DNA of 64,000 nt from Metarhizobium sp964253915 (GTDB lineage Bacteria > Pseudomonadota > Alphaproteobacteria > Rhizobiales > Rhizobiaceae): the NCBI RefSeq assembly GCF_964253915.1, contig NZ_CAXUSG020000010.1:156759-220758 (forward strand). The letters are read 5' to 3'. The translations under genes and the position numbers were made by a program. The notes under the pieces were generated by a model that was given only the letters and a program-made list of their open reading frames with translations, did no database searches and was not told the DNA's origin. This document shows, one piece after another, positions 1 through 9,385 of this stretch (its first letter is position 1; every line of letters starts with the position of its first letter).

Positions 1-477
1 CAGCTTGTGGCGGATCGAAACCTGGCCGGAAACGAGATTGATGAGGCGGCCGGGAATGAAGAACGGCGAGATACGGCGCGGACCCTTGTCGCGCAACGTA
101 TAACCGGCTTCGACGATACCTTCGAGGCCGCCGATGCCCGAGCCGATCAGCACGCCGGTGGCGATCTGGTCTTCATCGGTCTTCGGATGCCAGTCGGCAT
201 CGGCAAGCGCCATATCGGCGGCGGCCATGCCATAGACGATGAAGGGATCAACCTTGCGCTGTTCCTTCGGCTCCATCCAGTCATCGGCATTGTAGGTGCC
301 GTTGGAGCCGTCGCCGAAGGGGATTCGGCAGGCAATTTTTGCCGGGAGATCATCGACTTCGAATTCGGTGACCAGGCGGGCCCCGTTTTCGCCTGCCAGC
401 AGTCGCGTCCACGTGACTTCCGTTCCGCAACCCAGAGGTGATACCATGCCGGTACCGGTGATAACGACACGTCTCAT
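1..477 (-). CDS. fabF: Beta-ketoacyl-ACP synthase II, partial (3' end outside window)
   Basis: The product elongates acyl-ACP chains by condensing them with malonyl-ACP in type II fatty acid synthesis (cytoplasm). The 159 visible codons give an N-terminus starting MRRVVITGTGMVSPLGCG, the classic KAS I/II opening, followed by the family's segment with VLIGSGIGGL and RRISPFFIPGRLIN. The catalytic Cys and two His lie in the missing part, so activity cannot be judged. The ATG at 477 is fixed by the conserved N-terminus. It is the last visible gene of the fabD-fabG-acpP-fabF run and follows acpP after a hairpin-rich 108-base gap, so it may have partly independent transcription. Confidence 0.96.
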   Translation of the reverse strand, partial: MRRVVITGTGMVSPLGCGTEVTWTRLLAGENGARLVTEFEVDDLPAKIACRIPFGDGSNGTYNADDWMEPKEQRKVDPFIVYGMAAADMALADADWHPKTDEDQIATGVLIGSGIGGLEGIVEAGYTLRDKGPRRISPFFIPGRLINLVSGQVSIRHKL

Positions 478-516
478 CGCCCGTAATCCACCCTATTTTT
501 CAGCCGATGTCTTTGT

Positions 517-569
517 AAACAAAAGCCCGGAAAACCGGGCTCAAGCGGGCGGATCTTTGCAATCCGCCC
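517..569 (-). terminator. Tandem hairpins between acpP and fabF, terminator-like
   Basis: Two perfect hairpins lie just after the acpP stop on the minus strand. The first met by polymerase pairs 562-569 with 547-554 (8 bp). The second pairs 535-541 with 524-530 (7 bp, 4-base loop) and is followed by a T-rich tract (about 523-517 read on the minus strand). The second has the form of an intrinsic terminator. Because acpP needs far more product than fabF, partial termination here would lower fabF relative to acpP; that is an inference. Confidence 0.7.
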
Positions 570-585
570 ATAAACTTTCAATCGA

Positions 586-822
586 TCAGGCCTGGGCCTT
601 CTCGATGAACTTCACGGCATCGCCGACCGTCAGAATGGAATCTGCAGCGTCGTCGGGGATTTCAACGCCGAATTCTTCTTCGAACGCCATGACCAGTTCA
701 ACGGTATCGAGCGAGTCCGCACCGAGATCGTCGATGAAGCTGGCGCCTTCGACAACCTTGTCGGCGTCAACGCCCAGATGATCAATAACAATTTTCTTTA
801 CGCGTTCTGCGATATCGCTCAT
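586..822 (-). CDS. acpP: Acyl carrier protein
   Basis: This 78-residue acidic protein carries growing acyl chains as thioesters on a 4'-phosphopantetheine arm. The DSL attachment motif is at Asp36-Ser37-Leu38 within DDLGADSLDTVEL, followed by the usual MAFEEEFGVEIPD helix. The ATG at 822 gives the family's normal N-terminus (MSDIAERVKK); an in-frame ATG 27 bases upstream adds residues not seen in the family. It sits between fabG and fabF. The carrier is activated by AcpS, whose gene is also in this window at 51432-51848. Confidence 0.98.
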   Translation of the reverse strand: MSDIAERVKKIVIDHLGVDADKVVEGASFIDDLGADSLDTVELVMAFEEEFGVEIPDDAADSILTVGDAVKFIEKAQA

Positions 823-1111
823 GTCGGATTCCTCGACCTTTGACTTCACCAGAATGCCCTTCTGGCATTCTACCCTGTTCTAACCCGCGACCCCGAAAAA
901 GTGGCGCCGGCAAACTCGTTCAGCCCCAAGAAACCGGGACCGAAGCCATGCAAAAAGCATAGTGGTCCCCTGCATTTTCGGGACGACTGTTCACAGTCAT
1001 GGCCCGATTAACACGGTTTAAGTCTGCCGCAAAGCCTGAAAATGGCACAGGGGCAGCTTGGTCAACATGCATTTCTCGGTCTATCGCCGGGAATTGCTTG
1101 CCGACCGCCGT

Positions 1112-1849
1112 TTAAATCATGGCCATGCCGCCGTTGACGTGGATCGTCTGGCCGGTGACGTAGGAGGCCTCGCCGGAAGCGAGGTAGACGACCGCAGACG
1201 CGACCTCCGCACCGGTGCCCATGCGCTTCATCGGAATGGCACCCATGATGCCTTCCTTCTGCTTCTCGTTGAGCTTGCCCGTCATGGCGCTTTCGATGAA
1301 ACCCGGGGCGACACAGTTGACCGTGACGTTGCGGGTGGCGATCTCCTGGGCGAGCGACTTGGAGAAGCCGATCATGCCGGCCTTGGAGGCGCAGTAGTTG
1401 GCCTGGCCCGGATTGCCGGTGACGCCGACGACCGAGGTGATGTTGATGATGCGGCCATAGCGGCGGCGCATCATCGGATGGGTGAGTTCGCGCGTCAGGC
1501 GGAAGACCGCCGTCAGGTTCACTTCCAGCACCGCGTCCCAGTCCGCATCGCTCATGCGCACGAACAGGCCGTCCTTGGTGATGCCGGCATTGTTGACGAG
1601 GATATCGACGCCTTCGAGATCGGCTTCCGCCTTTTCGCCGAGCGCCTTGACCTCATCGCGATCCGAGAGGTTGGCCGGGAAGATCTTGACGCGGTCGCCG
1701 AGTTCGGAAGCCAGGGCCTCCAGCTTCTCGACGCGCGTGCCGTGCAGGCCGACGATAGCGCCGCGGGCATGCAGCGTGCGGGCGATCTCTTCGCCGATGC
1801 CGCCGGTGGCGCCGGTTACCAGCGCCTTGCGTCCGGTCAGGTCAAACAT
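1112..1849 (-). CDS. fabG: 3-oxoacyl-ACP reductase
   Basis: This NADPH-dependent short-chain dehydrogenase reduces 3-oxoacyl-ACP to 3-hydroxyacyl-ACP in each round of fatty acid elongation. The 245-residue product is the normal FabG length. It has the cofactor loop TGATGGIG (12-19), the NNAG motif (87-90), and the catalytic triad Ser139, Tyr152, Lys156 (NYCASKAGM). The ATG at 1849 starts MFDLTGRKALVTG, typical of FabG, although the open frame runs further upstream into fabD. Only 20 bases separate it from the fabD stop, so the two are almost certainly cotranscribed. Confidence 0.97.
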   Translation of the reverse strand: MFDLTGRKALVTGATGGIGEEIARTLHARGAIVGLHGTRVEKLEALASELGDRVKIFPANLSDRDEVKALGEKAEADLEGVDILVNNAGITKDGLFVRMSDADWDAVLEVNLTAVFRLTRELTHPMMRRRYGRIINITSVVGVTGNPGQANYCASKAGMIGFSKSLAQEIATRNVTVNCVAPGFIESAMTGKLNEKQKEGIMGAIPMKRMGTGAEVASAVVYLASGEASYVTGQTIHVNGGMAMI

Positions 1850-1869
1850 GGTTTTCTTCCTTCGTTCTA

Positions 1870-2814
1870 TCAGCCGAGAATGGCGGCAATGGCCGCATCG
1901 ATATCTGCAGGCGTGTTGATGGCGGTTCCGGTCACGGTCTTGTCGATGCGGCGGGCAAGCCCCGTCAGCACCTTGCCGGCTCCGACTTCGTAAAGTGTCG
2001 TGACGTTGTTGGCGGCGAACCATTCGACGGTTTCGCGCCAGCGCACCTGGCCGGTGACCTGCTCAACCAGCAGGCCGGCAATTTCCTTGGCATCAGTCAC
2101 CGGAGCAGCGCGAACGTTGGCGATCACGGGCACGACCGGATCCTTGAGCGAGACGCCGGCGAGTGCCGCACGCATCGCCTCGGCGGCAGGCGCCATCAGC
2201 GAGGAATGGAACGGCGCGGAGACGGGCAGCAGGATGGCGCGCTTGGCGCCCTTGCCGGTCGCAAGGCCGGCCGCCTTTTCCACGGCTGCCTTCTCGCCGG
2301 AGATGACCAACTGGCCGCCGCCATTGTCGTTGGCGATCTGGCAGGCGCCGGCATCGGATGCCTCGGCGCAGATGGAAACGACATCGGCATGTTCGAGGCC
2401 GATGATCGCCGCCATGGCGCCGGCACCGACCGGGACGGCTGCCTGCATGGCGTTGCCGCGGATGCGCAGGAGGCGCGCCGTGTCGGCAAGCGTGAAGGTT
2501 CCGGCGGCACAGAGCGCGGAGTATTCGCCAAGCGAATGGCCGGCGACGTATGCCACCTTGTCCTTGAGGTTCAGCCCCTTGCTTTCGAGCACGCGGATCA
2601 CGGCCACGGACACCGCCATCAGCGCCGGCTGGGCATTCGCCGTCAGCGTCAGGACGTCCTCGGGGCCGTTCCAGATGGTTTCGGAGAGTTTTTCGCCGAG
2701 CGCCTCATCGACTTCTTCGAAGACTGCGCGGGCTTCCGGGAAAGCGTCTGCGAGGTCCTTGCCCATGCCGACGGCCTGGCTGCCCTGACCGGGAAATGTG
2801 AATGCTAACGTCAT
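1870..2814 (-). CDS. fabD: Malonyl-CoA:ACP transacylase
   Basis: The enzyme moves malonyl from CoA to ACP, supplying the extender unit for fatty acid synthesis. The 314-residue product has the N-terminal FPGQGSQ motif (7-13), the nucleophile elbow GHSLGEY with Ser94, and the FHSSLM segment with the catalytic His. Length and N-terminus fit the family, so the ATG at 2814 is accepted. It is the first gene of the visible fab operon and diverges from the aldo/keto reductase at 2994; the 179-base gap between them should hold both promoters. Confidence 0.97.
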   Translation of the reverse strand: MTLAFTFPGQGSQAVGMGKDLADAFPEARAVFEEVDEALGEKLSETIWNGPEDVLTLTANAQPALMAVSVAVIRVLESKGLNLKDKVAYVAGHSLGEYSALCAAGTFTLADTARLLRIRGNAMQAAVPVGAGAMAAIIGLEHADVVSICAEASDAGACQIANDNGGGQLVISGEKAAVEKAAGLATGKGAKRAILLPVSAPFHSSLMAPAAEAMRAALAGVSLKDPVVPVIANVRAAPVTDAKEIAGLLVEQVTGQVRWRETVEWFAANNVTTLYEVGAGKVLTGLARRIDKTVTGTAINTPADIDAAIAAILG

Positions 2815-2993
2815 TGGGATTGTTCCTTCCCTTGGTTTTCACCTCCATTCACCTTGTTGAAAGCCGGTGTCAAGACTGCGGCATGGCAGACACGATATGC
2901 TCGCAACTGCGAAATCACAGGATTTTGCGTATTGCGCTTCCGCAAAACGCTCCTAAATTCGCGACAGCCTTCCAAACACCAGGAATTCATTTC

Positions 2994-4040
2994 ATGAAGT
3001 ACAATATATTGGGTCGCACCGACATGTCGGTGTCGGAAATCTGCCTTGGCACCATGACATGGGGCGGCGGGCAGAACACCCAGGACGATGCTTTCGCGCA
3101 GATGGACTATTCCGTCGATCAGGGCGTGAATTTCTTCGACACGGCAGAGCTTTACCCGACGACGCCGCTTTCGCCCGAGACCTATGGCGGCACCGAGGAG
3201 ATTATCGGCAACTGGTTCGAAAAAACCGGCAAGCGCAAGGACATCATTCTCGCCACCAAAGTCGCCGGTCCGGGGCGGCCGTATATCCGCGACGGCCGGC
3301 CGGCCGATGCCGCCGGCATCCGCGAGGCGCTCGACCTCAGCCTTAAGCGCCTGAAGACGGATTACATCGACCTCTACCAGATTCACTGGCCGAACCGGCC
3401 GCACTTTCATTTCCGCCAGGCCTGGGATTTCGACCTCTACCAGAAGCCGCGTACGGATGCCGCCGCCGATATCCTGATGATTCTCGAAACGCTCGACGAG
3501 GCGGTGAAGGCCGGCAAGGTCCGCGCCATCGGCCTGTCGAACGAGACCACCTGGGGCACGCAGAAGTTCCTGACGCTGTCGGAGCAGAAGGGCCTGCCGC
3601 GCGTCGCATCGGTGCAGAACGAATACAATCTGCTCTATCGCCACCACGATCTCGATATGGCGGAAGTCTCCTATTACGAGGACGTCGGCCTCCTCTCCTA
3701 TTCGCCGCTCGCCGCAGGCCTTCTCTCCGGCAAGTATGTCGGCGGCCAGGTGCCGGCCGGATCGCGCGCCTCGATCAACGGCAATCTTGGCGGACGCCTG
3801 CAGCCGCTGCAGGAGCCGGCGGTAAAGGCCTATGTCGAGATCGCCGGCAAGCATGGCCTCGACCCGTCGCAGATGGCGCTGGCCTTCTGCCTCACCCGCG
3901 GCTTCATGGCCTCCGTCATCATCGGCGCGACGACGATGGAGCAGCTGAAGACCGATATCGCCGCCAAGGACGTGACCCTTTCCGACGACGTGCTGAAGGA
4001 AATCGCTGCGGTTCACCGCCAGTACCCGATGTCGATCTGA
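2994..4040 (+). CDS. tas: Aldo/keto reductase, Tas-like
   Basis: This is an NADPH-dependent aldo/keto reductase of 348 residues that aligns along its length with E. coli Tas from memory (DTAELYP, ATKVAGPGR, DLYQIHWPNRP, GATTMEQLKT). The catalytic tetrad is visible as Asp49, Tyr54, Lys89 and His131. The ATG at 2994 begins MKYNILGRTDMSVSEICLGTM, the standard AKR start; the open frame extends upstream through non-conserved sequence. The physiological substrate is unknown. The next gene follows after 19 bases on the same strand and may share its transcript. Confidence 0.9.
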   Translation: MKYNILGRTDMSVSEICLGTMTWGGGQNTQDDAFAQMDYSVDQGVNFFDTAELYPTTPLSPETYGGTEEIIGNWFEKTGKRKDIILATKVAGPGRPYIRDGRPADAAGIREALDLSLKRLKTDYIDLYQIHWPNRPHFHFRQAWDFDLYQKPRTDAAADILMILETLDEAVKAGKVRAIGLSNETTWGTQKFLTLSEQKGLPRVASVQNEYNLLYRHHDLDMAEVSYYEDVGLLSYSPLAAGLLSGKYVGGQVPAGSRASINGNLGGRLQPLQEPAVKAYVEIAGKHGLDPSQMALAFCLTRGFMASVIIGATTMEQLKTDIAAKDVTLSDDVLKEIAAVHRQYPMSI

Positions 4041-4059
4041 GACGGGGCGCCGGCAATTC

Positions 4060-4578
4060 ATGGCCGTCCCCACCAATAAGAACGAACTGCGCAAGGCGAT
4101 CGAGGTCGCCTTCGCAAAACTGACGGCTGAGTTGGAAAATTTTCCCGAAGATCTCGCCTCGGAAGGAACCATGCCGGGGCATGCGGCCGGCACGCTGATG
4201 AGCGTCGACGACCTGCTTGCCTACCTGATCGGCTGGGGCGAACTCGTGCTCAAGTGGATCAGGCTGCGCGACGAAGGGCAGGAGCCAGATTTTCCGGACA
4301 CCGGGTTCAAATGGAATCAGCTCGGTTCACTGGCCCAGAAATTTTATCGCGAATACGAAACTTTGAGCTTCTCCGAGCGGCTTTCCCGTTTCGAGGAGGT
4401 TAAGATTGACATCCTGACACAAATCGACCGGCGCACCGATGCCGAACTTTATAGCGGTGGCTGGTACGAAAAATGGCCGCTCGGCCGCATGATCCAGTTC
4501 AATACCGCATCTCCCTACGTCAACGCGCGCAGCCGCGTGCGCGCCTGGAAGAAAAAGCGGGGACTGCTGCAAAAGTAG
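4060..4578 (+). CDS. ClbS/DfsB family four-helix-bundle protein
   Basis: The 172-residue product matches the ClbS/DfsB family (formerly DUF1706), a DinB-superfamily fold. Family features are MAVPTNKNELRKAI at the start, the GTLMSVDDLLAYLIGWGELVLKW helix, and a C-terminal RSRVRAWKKKRGLL. ClbS itself protects colibactin producers by hydrolysing the warhead; most relatives, such as this one, have no known substrate, and no colibactin-like cluster is visible here. It follows the aldo/keto reductase by 19 bases. Family assignment is fairly sure; function is unknown. Confidence 0.8.
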   Translation: MAVPTNKNELRKAIEVAFAKLTAELENFPEDLASEGTMPGHAAGTLMSVDDLLAYLIGWGELVLKWIRLRDEGQEPDFPDTGFKWNQLGSLAQKFYREYETLSFSERLSRFEEVKIDILTQIDRRTDAELYSGGWYEKWPLGRMIQFNTASPYVNARSRVRAWKKKRGLLQK

Positions 4579-4587
4579 CGACGGCCC

Positions 4588-4615
4588 TTGCCTTCCGGCG
4601 AAAAATGCGTATAAG
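4588..4615 (+). promoter_or_regulatory. Candidate sigma-70 promoter for the rpsF operon
   Basis: TTGCCT at 4588-4593 and TATAAG at 4610-4615 are separated by 16 bases. The -10 matches the consensus at five of six positions and the -35 at four. It lies just after the preceding gene's stop and would start transcription near 4622, giving a leader of about 215 bases before rpsF. This is a motif match only. Confidence 0.55.
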
Positions 4616-4650
4616 CGCGCCTGTTCGCAAACCCGGTCTTCTGGCTGGTG

Positions 4651-4837
4651 GCTGAACGGAGGGCCGGTTTCTCTCGGGAAACCGTTTGGGCCAAAAGGTT
4701 CCAGCCTCCCGTGTCTCCGCTCTCGACCGTCTCGAAATAACGCTTTCTTGCTTGGGTGAAAACCCTGACAGGAGCAGTCGTTGAGGCTTAGCCGCCGATT
4801 TCCGGGTTCAATGAAACGCAAGAAAGGCAAGCCCACC
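4651..4837 (+). promoter_or_regulatory. Structured 5' leader of rpsF, possible ribosomal-protein autoregulatory RNA
   Basis: The leader contains a nested stem: GGAGG 4658-4662 with CCTCC 4705-4709, GGCC 4662-4665 with 4689-4692, and a perfect 7-bp hairpin 4665-4671 with 4678-4684 (6-base loop). The pairings share a few bases, so some are alternatives. Leaders that bind the S6:S18 complex are known upstream of rpsF in several bacterial groups; whether this one belongs to that class is inference. Confidence 0.5.
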
Positions 4838-5287
4838 ATGGCTCTTTATGAACATGTATTCCTTGCCCGACAGGATGTTTCCGCACAGCAGGTCGATGCC
4901 CTTATCGAACAGTACAAGGGTGTTATCGAAGCTAACGGTGGCAAGGTCGGGCGCGTAGAAAACTGGGGCCTCAAGTCCCTGACCTACCGCATCAACAAGA
5001 ACCGCAAGGCGCATTACGCGCTGATGGACATCGATGCTCCGGCTGCCGCCGTCCAGGAAATGGAACGCCAGATGCGCATCAGCGAAGACGTTCTTCGCTA
5101 CATGACCATCGCTGTCGAGAAGCACGAAGAAGGCCCGTCTGCCATGATGCAGAAGCGCGACCGCGACGACCGTCCGCGCCGCGATGGCGACCGTCCGGAG
5201 CGCAGCTTCGGCGATCGTGGTCCGCGTCCGGACCGTGGCCCGCGTGAAGGCGGCTTCGAGCGCCGTCCGCGCGAAGACCGTGCATAA
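4838..5287 (+). CDS. rpsF: 30S ribosomal protein S6
   Basis: S6 binds the central domain of 16S rRNA together with S18. The 149-residue product starts MALYEHVFLARQDVS and keeps the S6 core through YRINKNRKAHYALMDID and RYMTIAVEKHEEGPSAM. Residues from about 105 to the end form a low-complexity Arg/Asp/Gly-rich tail, longer than in E. coli but usual in alphaproteobacteria. The ATG at 4838 is chosen over an upstream TTG in the same frame because the family starts here. It is 12 bases from rpsR and heads the ribosomal operon. Confidence 0.98.
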   Translation: MALYEHVFLARQDVSAQQVDALIEQYKGVIEANGGKVGRVENWGLKSLTYRINKNRKAHYALMDIDAPAAAVQEMERQMRISEDVLRYMTIAVEKHEEGPSAMMQKRDRDDRPRRDGDRPERSFGDRGPRPDRGPREGGFERRPREDRA

Positions 5288-5299
5288 GGAGATCTGAAC

Positions 5300-5548
5300 A
5301 TGGCTGAAACCTCTTCCTCCCCGGCACGCCGCCCGTTCCACCGTCGCCGCAAGACCTGCCCTTTCTCGGGCGCAAACGCTCCGCGGATCGACTACAAGGA
5401 CGTTCGTCTCCTGCAGCGCTACATTTCCGAGCGCGGCAAGATCGTTCCGTCGCGCATCACGGCCGTTTCCCAGAAGAAGCAGCGCGAACTCGCCCAGGCG
5501 ATCAAGCGTGCCCGCTTCCTCGGCCTGCTGCCTTACGTCCTCGCCTAA
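5300..5548 (+). CDS. rpsR: 30S ribosomal protein S18
   Basis: This basic 82-residue protein is the S6 partner on the small-subunit platform. The conserved core is present: RRKTCPFSG, IDYKDVRLLQRYISERGKI and the C-terminal RAIKRARFLGLLPY-type motif. An AAGGAG-type ribosome binding site lies in the 12-base gap after rpsF. Length and start are typical of Rhizobiales S18. Confidence 0.99.
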   Translation: MAETSSSPARRPFHRRRKTCPFSGANAPRIDYKDVRLLQRYISERGKIVPSRITAVSQKKQRELAQAIKRARFLGLLPYVLA

Positions 5549-5719
5549 TCCTTAGGTAAGGCGCCTGACTCTCAGGCATGACTCCGGGAAAGGCGATCCG
5601 CTCGCCCTTCCCTTCTTCCTTCCGCGTTGGGCGCGGATCGAAACCAGAAAATCCCATGTTGGGGACCGACTTTCCGTAAGGTCAAGTTTCCCCTAACTGC
5701 TCGACAGCAGGACAGCGAC

Positions 5720-6703
5720 GTGAAGAAACCGGAACCAAAAACGCTGCTTTTCGGCATTCTTGCCGGCATTACCGCCGCACTTCTGGTGCTTGGGGCGAAT
5801 GCGCAGCCGTCTTTTGCCGCGATCCTCTACGCCGCCTCGGCGCTTCCCATTCTCATTGCCGGCCTCGGCTGGGGCAACATCTGCACGATCGCGGCCATCG
5901 TTACCGCTGCGGCACTCGGCGCCGTCATGGTCAGCCCGAGCTTCGCCGTGGTCATGACCGTCGTGACGCTCGCGCCGGCGGGCTGGATCAGCCATCTCGC
6001 CAACCTGGCGCGGCCGGCGTCCGAACTCGGCGGCCCTTCGCATCTGACCGCCTGGTACCCGCTCTCCGACATCCTGATGCAGCTCTGCGCCATGGTGACG
6101 GTCGGCGTGGTCATCGTCGGCTTCATGATCGGCTACGGCCCGCAGCTCACCGACCAGCTGGTCGACGTGATGATGACGCAGATGCAGCAGCAGGACCCGA
6201 CCTTCGCCAGCAATGTCGAGGTGATCGACCAGACCAAGCGCCTGGTCGTTCTGGTGCTGCCGATGACGCAGGGCGGCCTCTGGGTCATCCTGCTGTTTGC
6301 CGCCTACTATTTCGCCACGCGCCTCGTCGGCGCATCCGGCCGGTCTCTGCGTCCGCGCGAAGACATGCCGTCGGCGCTGCGCATGAACCGCAATGCCATC
6401 TTCGTCTTCCTCGGCGGCCTGCTTGCCTGCTTCTTCGGCGGCGTGCCGGCGCTGATCGGCGCCACCGTGTTCGGCACGTTTGGCGCAGGGTTCCTCATTG
6501 CCGGCTTCGCCGCCCTGCATTTCCGCAGCCGCGGCAAATCCTGGCGGATACCGGCGCTGATCCTCGCATACCTGGCAGCCACCATGGTGCTGCCGGCGCT
6601 GGCCATTCTCGTGCTCGGCCTGACCGACACGCGGCGGGCCATCGCACTGACGCCTTCGGGCGCACCGCAATCCAAAGACAATGAAACAACACCTGACATC
6701 TAG
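5720..6703 (+). CDS. DUF2232 integral membrane protein in the ribosomal operon
   Basis: The GTG at 5720 gives a 327-residue protein with about eight hydrophobic segments, starting with a membrane helix after the short MKKPEPKTL N-terminus. It resembles the DUF2232 family of multi-pass proteins with distant similarity to energy-coupling-factor S-like folds. The open frame extends upstream to 5627, but that part is not hydrophobic or conserved-looking. Its place between rpsR and rplI is, from family knowledge, common in rhizobia. Function is unknown; I see no catalytic motif. Confidence 0.85.
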   Translation: MKKPEPKTLLFGILAGITAALLVLGANAQPSFAAILYAASALPILIAGLGWGNICTIAAIVTAAALGAVMVSPSFAVVMTVVTLAPAGWISHLANLARPASELGGPSHLTAWYPLSDILMQLCAMVTVGVVIVGFMIGYGPQLTDQLVDVMMTQMQQQDPTFASNVEVIDQTKRLVVLVLPMTQGGLWVILLFAAYYFATRLVGASGRSLRPREDMPSALRMNRNAIFVFLGGLLACFFGGVPALIGATVFGTFGAGFLIAGFAALHFRSRGKSWRIPALILAYLAATMVLPALAILVLGLTDTRRAIALTPSGAPQSKDNETTPDI

Positions 6704-6722
6704 CATCTGAAAGGACACTGAA

Positions 6723-7298
6723 ATGGACGTCATTCTCCTCGAACGCATCTCCAAGCTTGGCCAGATGGGCGAAACCGTAAAGGTTCGCGACGGCTTTGCC
6801 CGTAACTACCTGCTGCCGCAGGGCAAGGCGCTGCGCGCCAACGAAGCCAACAAGAAGCGCTTCGAAACCGAGCGCGCAACGCTTGAAGCCCGTAACCTCG
6901 AGCGCAAGTCGGAAGCCCAGAAGGTTGCCGACGTTCTCGGCGGCAAGTCCTTCATCGTCGTCCGCGCCGCCGGCGAAACCGGCCAGCTGTACGGCTCGGT
7001 CGCTGCCCGTGACATCATCGACGCACTGGCCGCTGCCGGCTTCAACATCGGCCGCAACCAGGTTGACCTCAACAACCCGATCAAGACGATCGGCCTGCAC
7101 GACGTCACCCTGCACCTGCACTCCGAAGTCGAAATCACCGTCCAGCTGAACGTTGCCCGTTCGGCCGACGAAGCCGAGCGCCAGCAGAAGGGTGAAACCC
7201 TGACGTCTGCCGACGCCATCTACGGCGTTGACGAAGACGCCCTGCGTCCGGAAGATTTCTTCGATCCGGATGCAGACCGCGACGGCGACGAAGAATAA
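6723..7298 (+). CDS. rplI: 50S ribosomal protein L9
   Basis: L9 binds 23S rRNA domain V near the L1 stalk and affects frame maintenance. The 191-residue product has the L9 signature GETVKVRDGFARNYLLPQG near the N-terminus, the long connecting helix (about residues 40-75) and the C-terminal domain. An acidic extension (about 165-191) is longer than in E. coli. It starts 19 bases after the DUF2232 gene and is followed by a strong terminator, so it ends the rpsF operon. Confidence 0.98.
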   Translation: MDVILLERISKLGQMGETVKVRDGFARNYLLPQGKALRANEANKKRFETERATLEARNLERKSEAQKVADVLGGKSFIVVRAAGETGQLYGSVAARDIIDALAAAGFNIGRNQVDLNNPIKTIGLHDVTLHLHSEVEITVQLNVARSADEAERQQKGETLTSADAIYGVDEDALRPEDFFDPDADRDGDEE

Positions 7299-7327
7299 GA
7301 ATTTCCTTCCTGCGGGAAGGGAATCGG

Positions 7328-7361
7328 GCCCGGCTGCACTCGCAGCCGGGCTTTCTTTTTT
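7328..7361 (+). terminator. Intrinsic terminator of the rpsF-rplI operon
   Basis: A perfect 10-bp GC-rich stem pairs 7328-7337 with 7342-7351 around a 4-base loop, followed directly by TTTCTTTTTT (7352-7361). It lies 30 bases after the rplI stop. Confidence 0.95.
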
Positions 7362-7578
7362 AAAGGCACAACGATACGGCCTCGTGCTACTCAGGCCGCT
7401 CGATTCGGCAATGGCCGGCAACGATCACAGTCAAACGGATTCGCTAATTTTGCCGGATTTTCGCGCAAGAACGGCACCGTCCCTGTGGATCGCTGTGGGT
7501 AGCGAATTTGGCGATGATCTGGAGGGTGAACTCCGCTAGGGTGAGCGCTTCCAGCGCAGCAGAAGATAGGTAAACGAC

Positions 7579-9075
<1,497 letters not shown>

Positions 9076-9082
9076 TCCGGGA

Positions 9083-9385
9083 TCAGAGGCCGACGAACCG
9101 CAGCAGGGCCACCGTCGCGACGCCGAGCGCGACGGCCGCAAGCATCGGGAACCGGAAGGCTGCCAGCGCGGTGACGAGGCAAGCGGCACTTTCGGCCGGG
9201 CCGGTCGCAAAAGCCGTCGGCGCCACGACCGCCATCAGCACCGCCGGCGGAATGGCATCGAGGGCACGGCGGCTCCGCGGCGAAAAATTGACATAGCGCA
9301 GCAGCAGAAGCCCGCTCAGCCGGGTCAATACCGTTGCCGCGGCCATCGCCAGGATGGCTGCCAGGGTCGCAAACTCCACCGTCAT
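9083..9385 (-). CDS. azlD: AzlD family branched-chain amino acid exporter subunit
   Basis: AzlD is the small partner of AzlC; together they export branched-chain amino acids or analogues (shown for BrnFE in Corynebacterium and implied for Bacillus AzlCD). The 100-residue product is almost wholly hydrophobic, with about four membrane segments and the RLSGLLLL and IPPAVLMAVVAP features seen in the family. The ATG at 9385 overlaps the azlC stop by four bases (ATGA), which supports this start over the longer open frame and indicates translational coupling. Confidence 0.9.
   Translation of the reverse strand: MTVEFATLAAILAMAAATVLTRLSGLLLLRYVNFSPRSRRALDAIPPAVLMAVVAPTAFATGPAESAACLVTALAAFRFPMLAAVALGVATVALLRFVGL

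Noticed and set aside
1058..1993. A 311-codon plus-strand frame opposite fabG
   Set aside because: Antisense shadow of fabG, whose catalytic triad and length are complete.
5563..5577. Short 6-bp hairpin after rpsR considered as a terminator
   Set aside because: The stem is short, no T-run follows, and rplI downstream belongs to the same operon.
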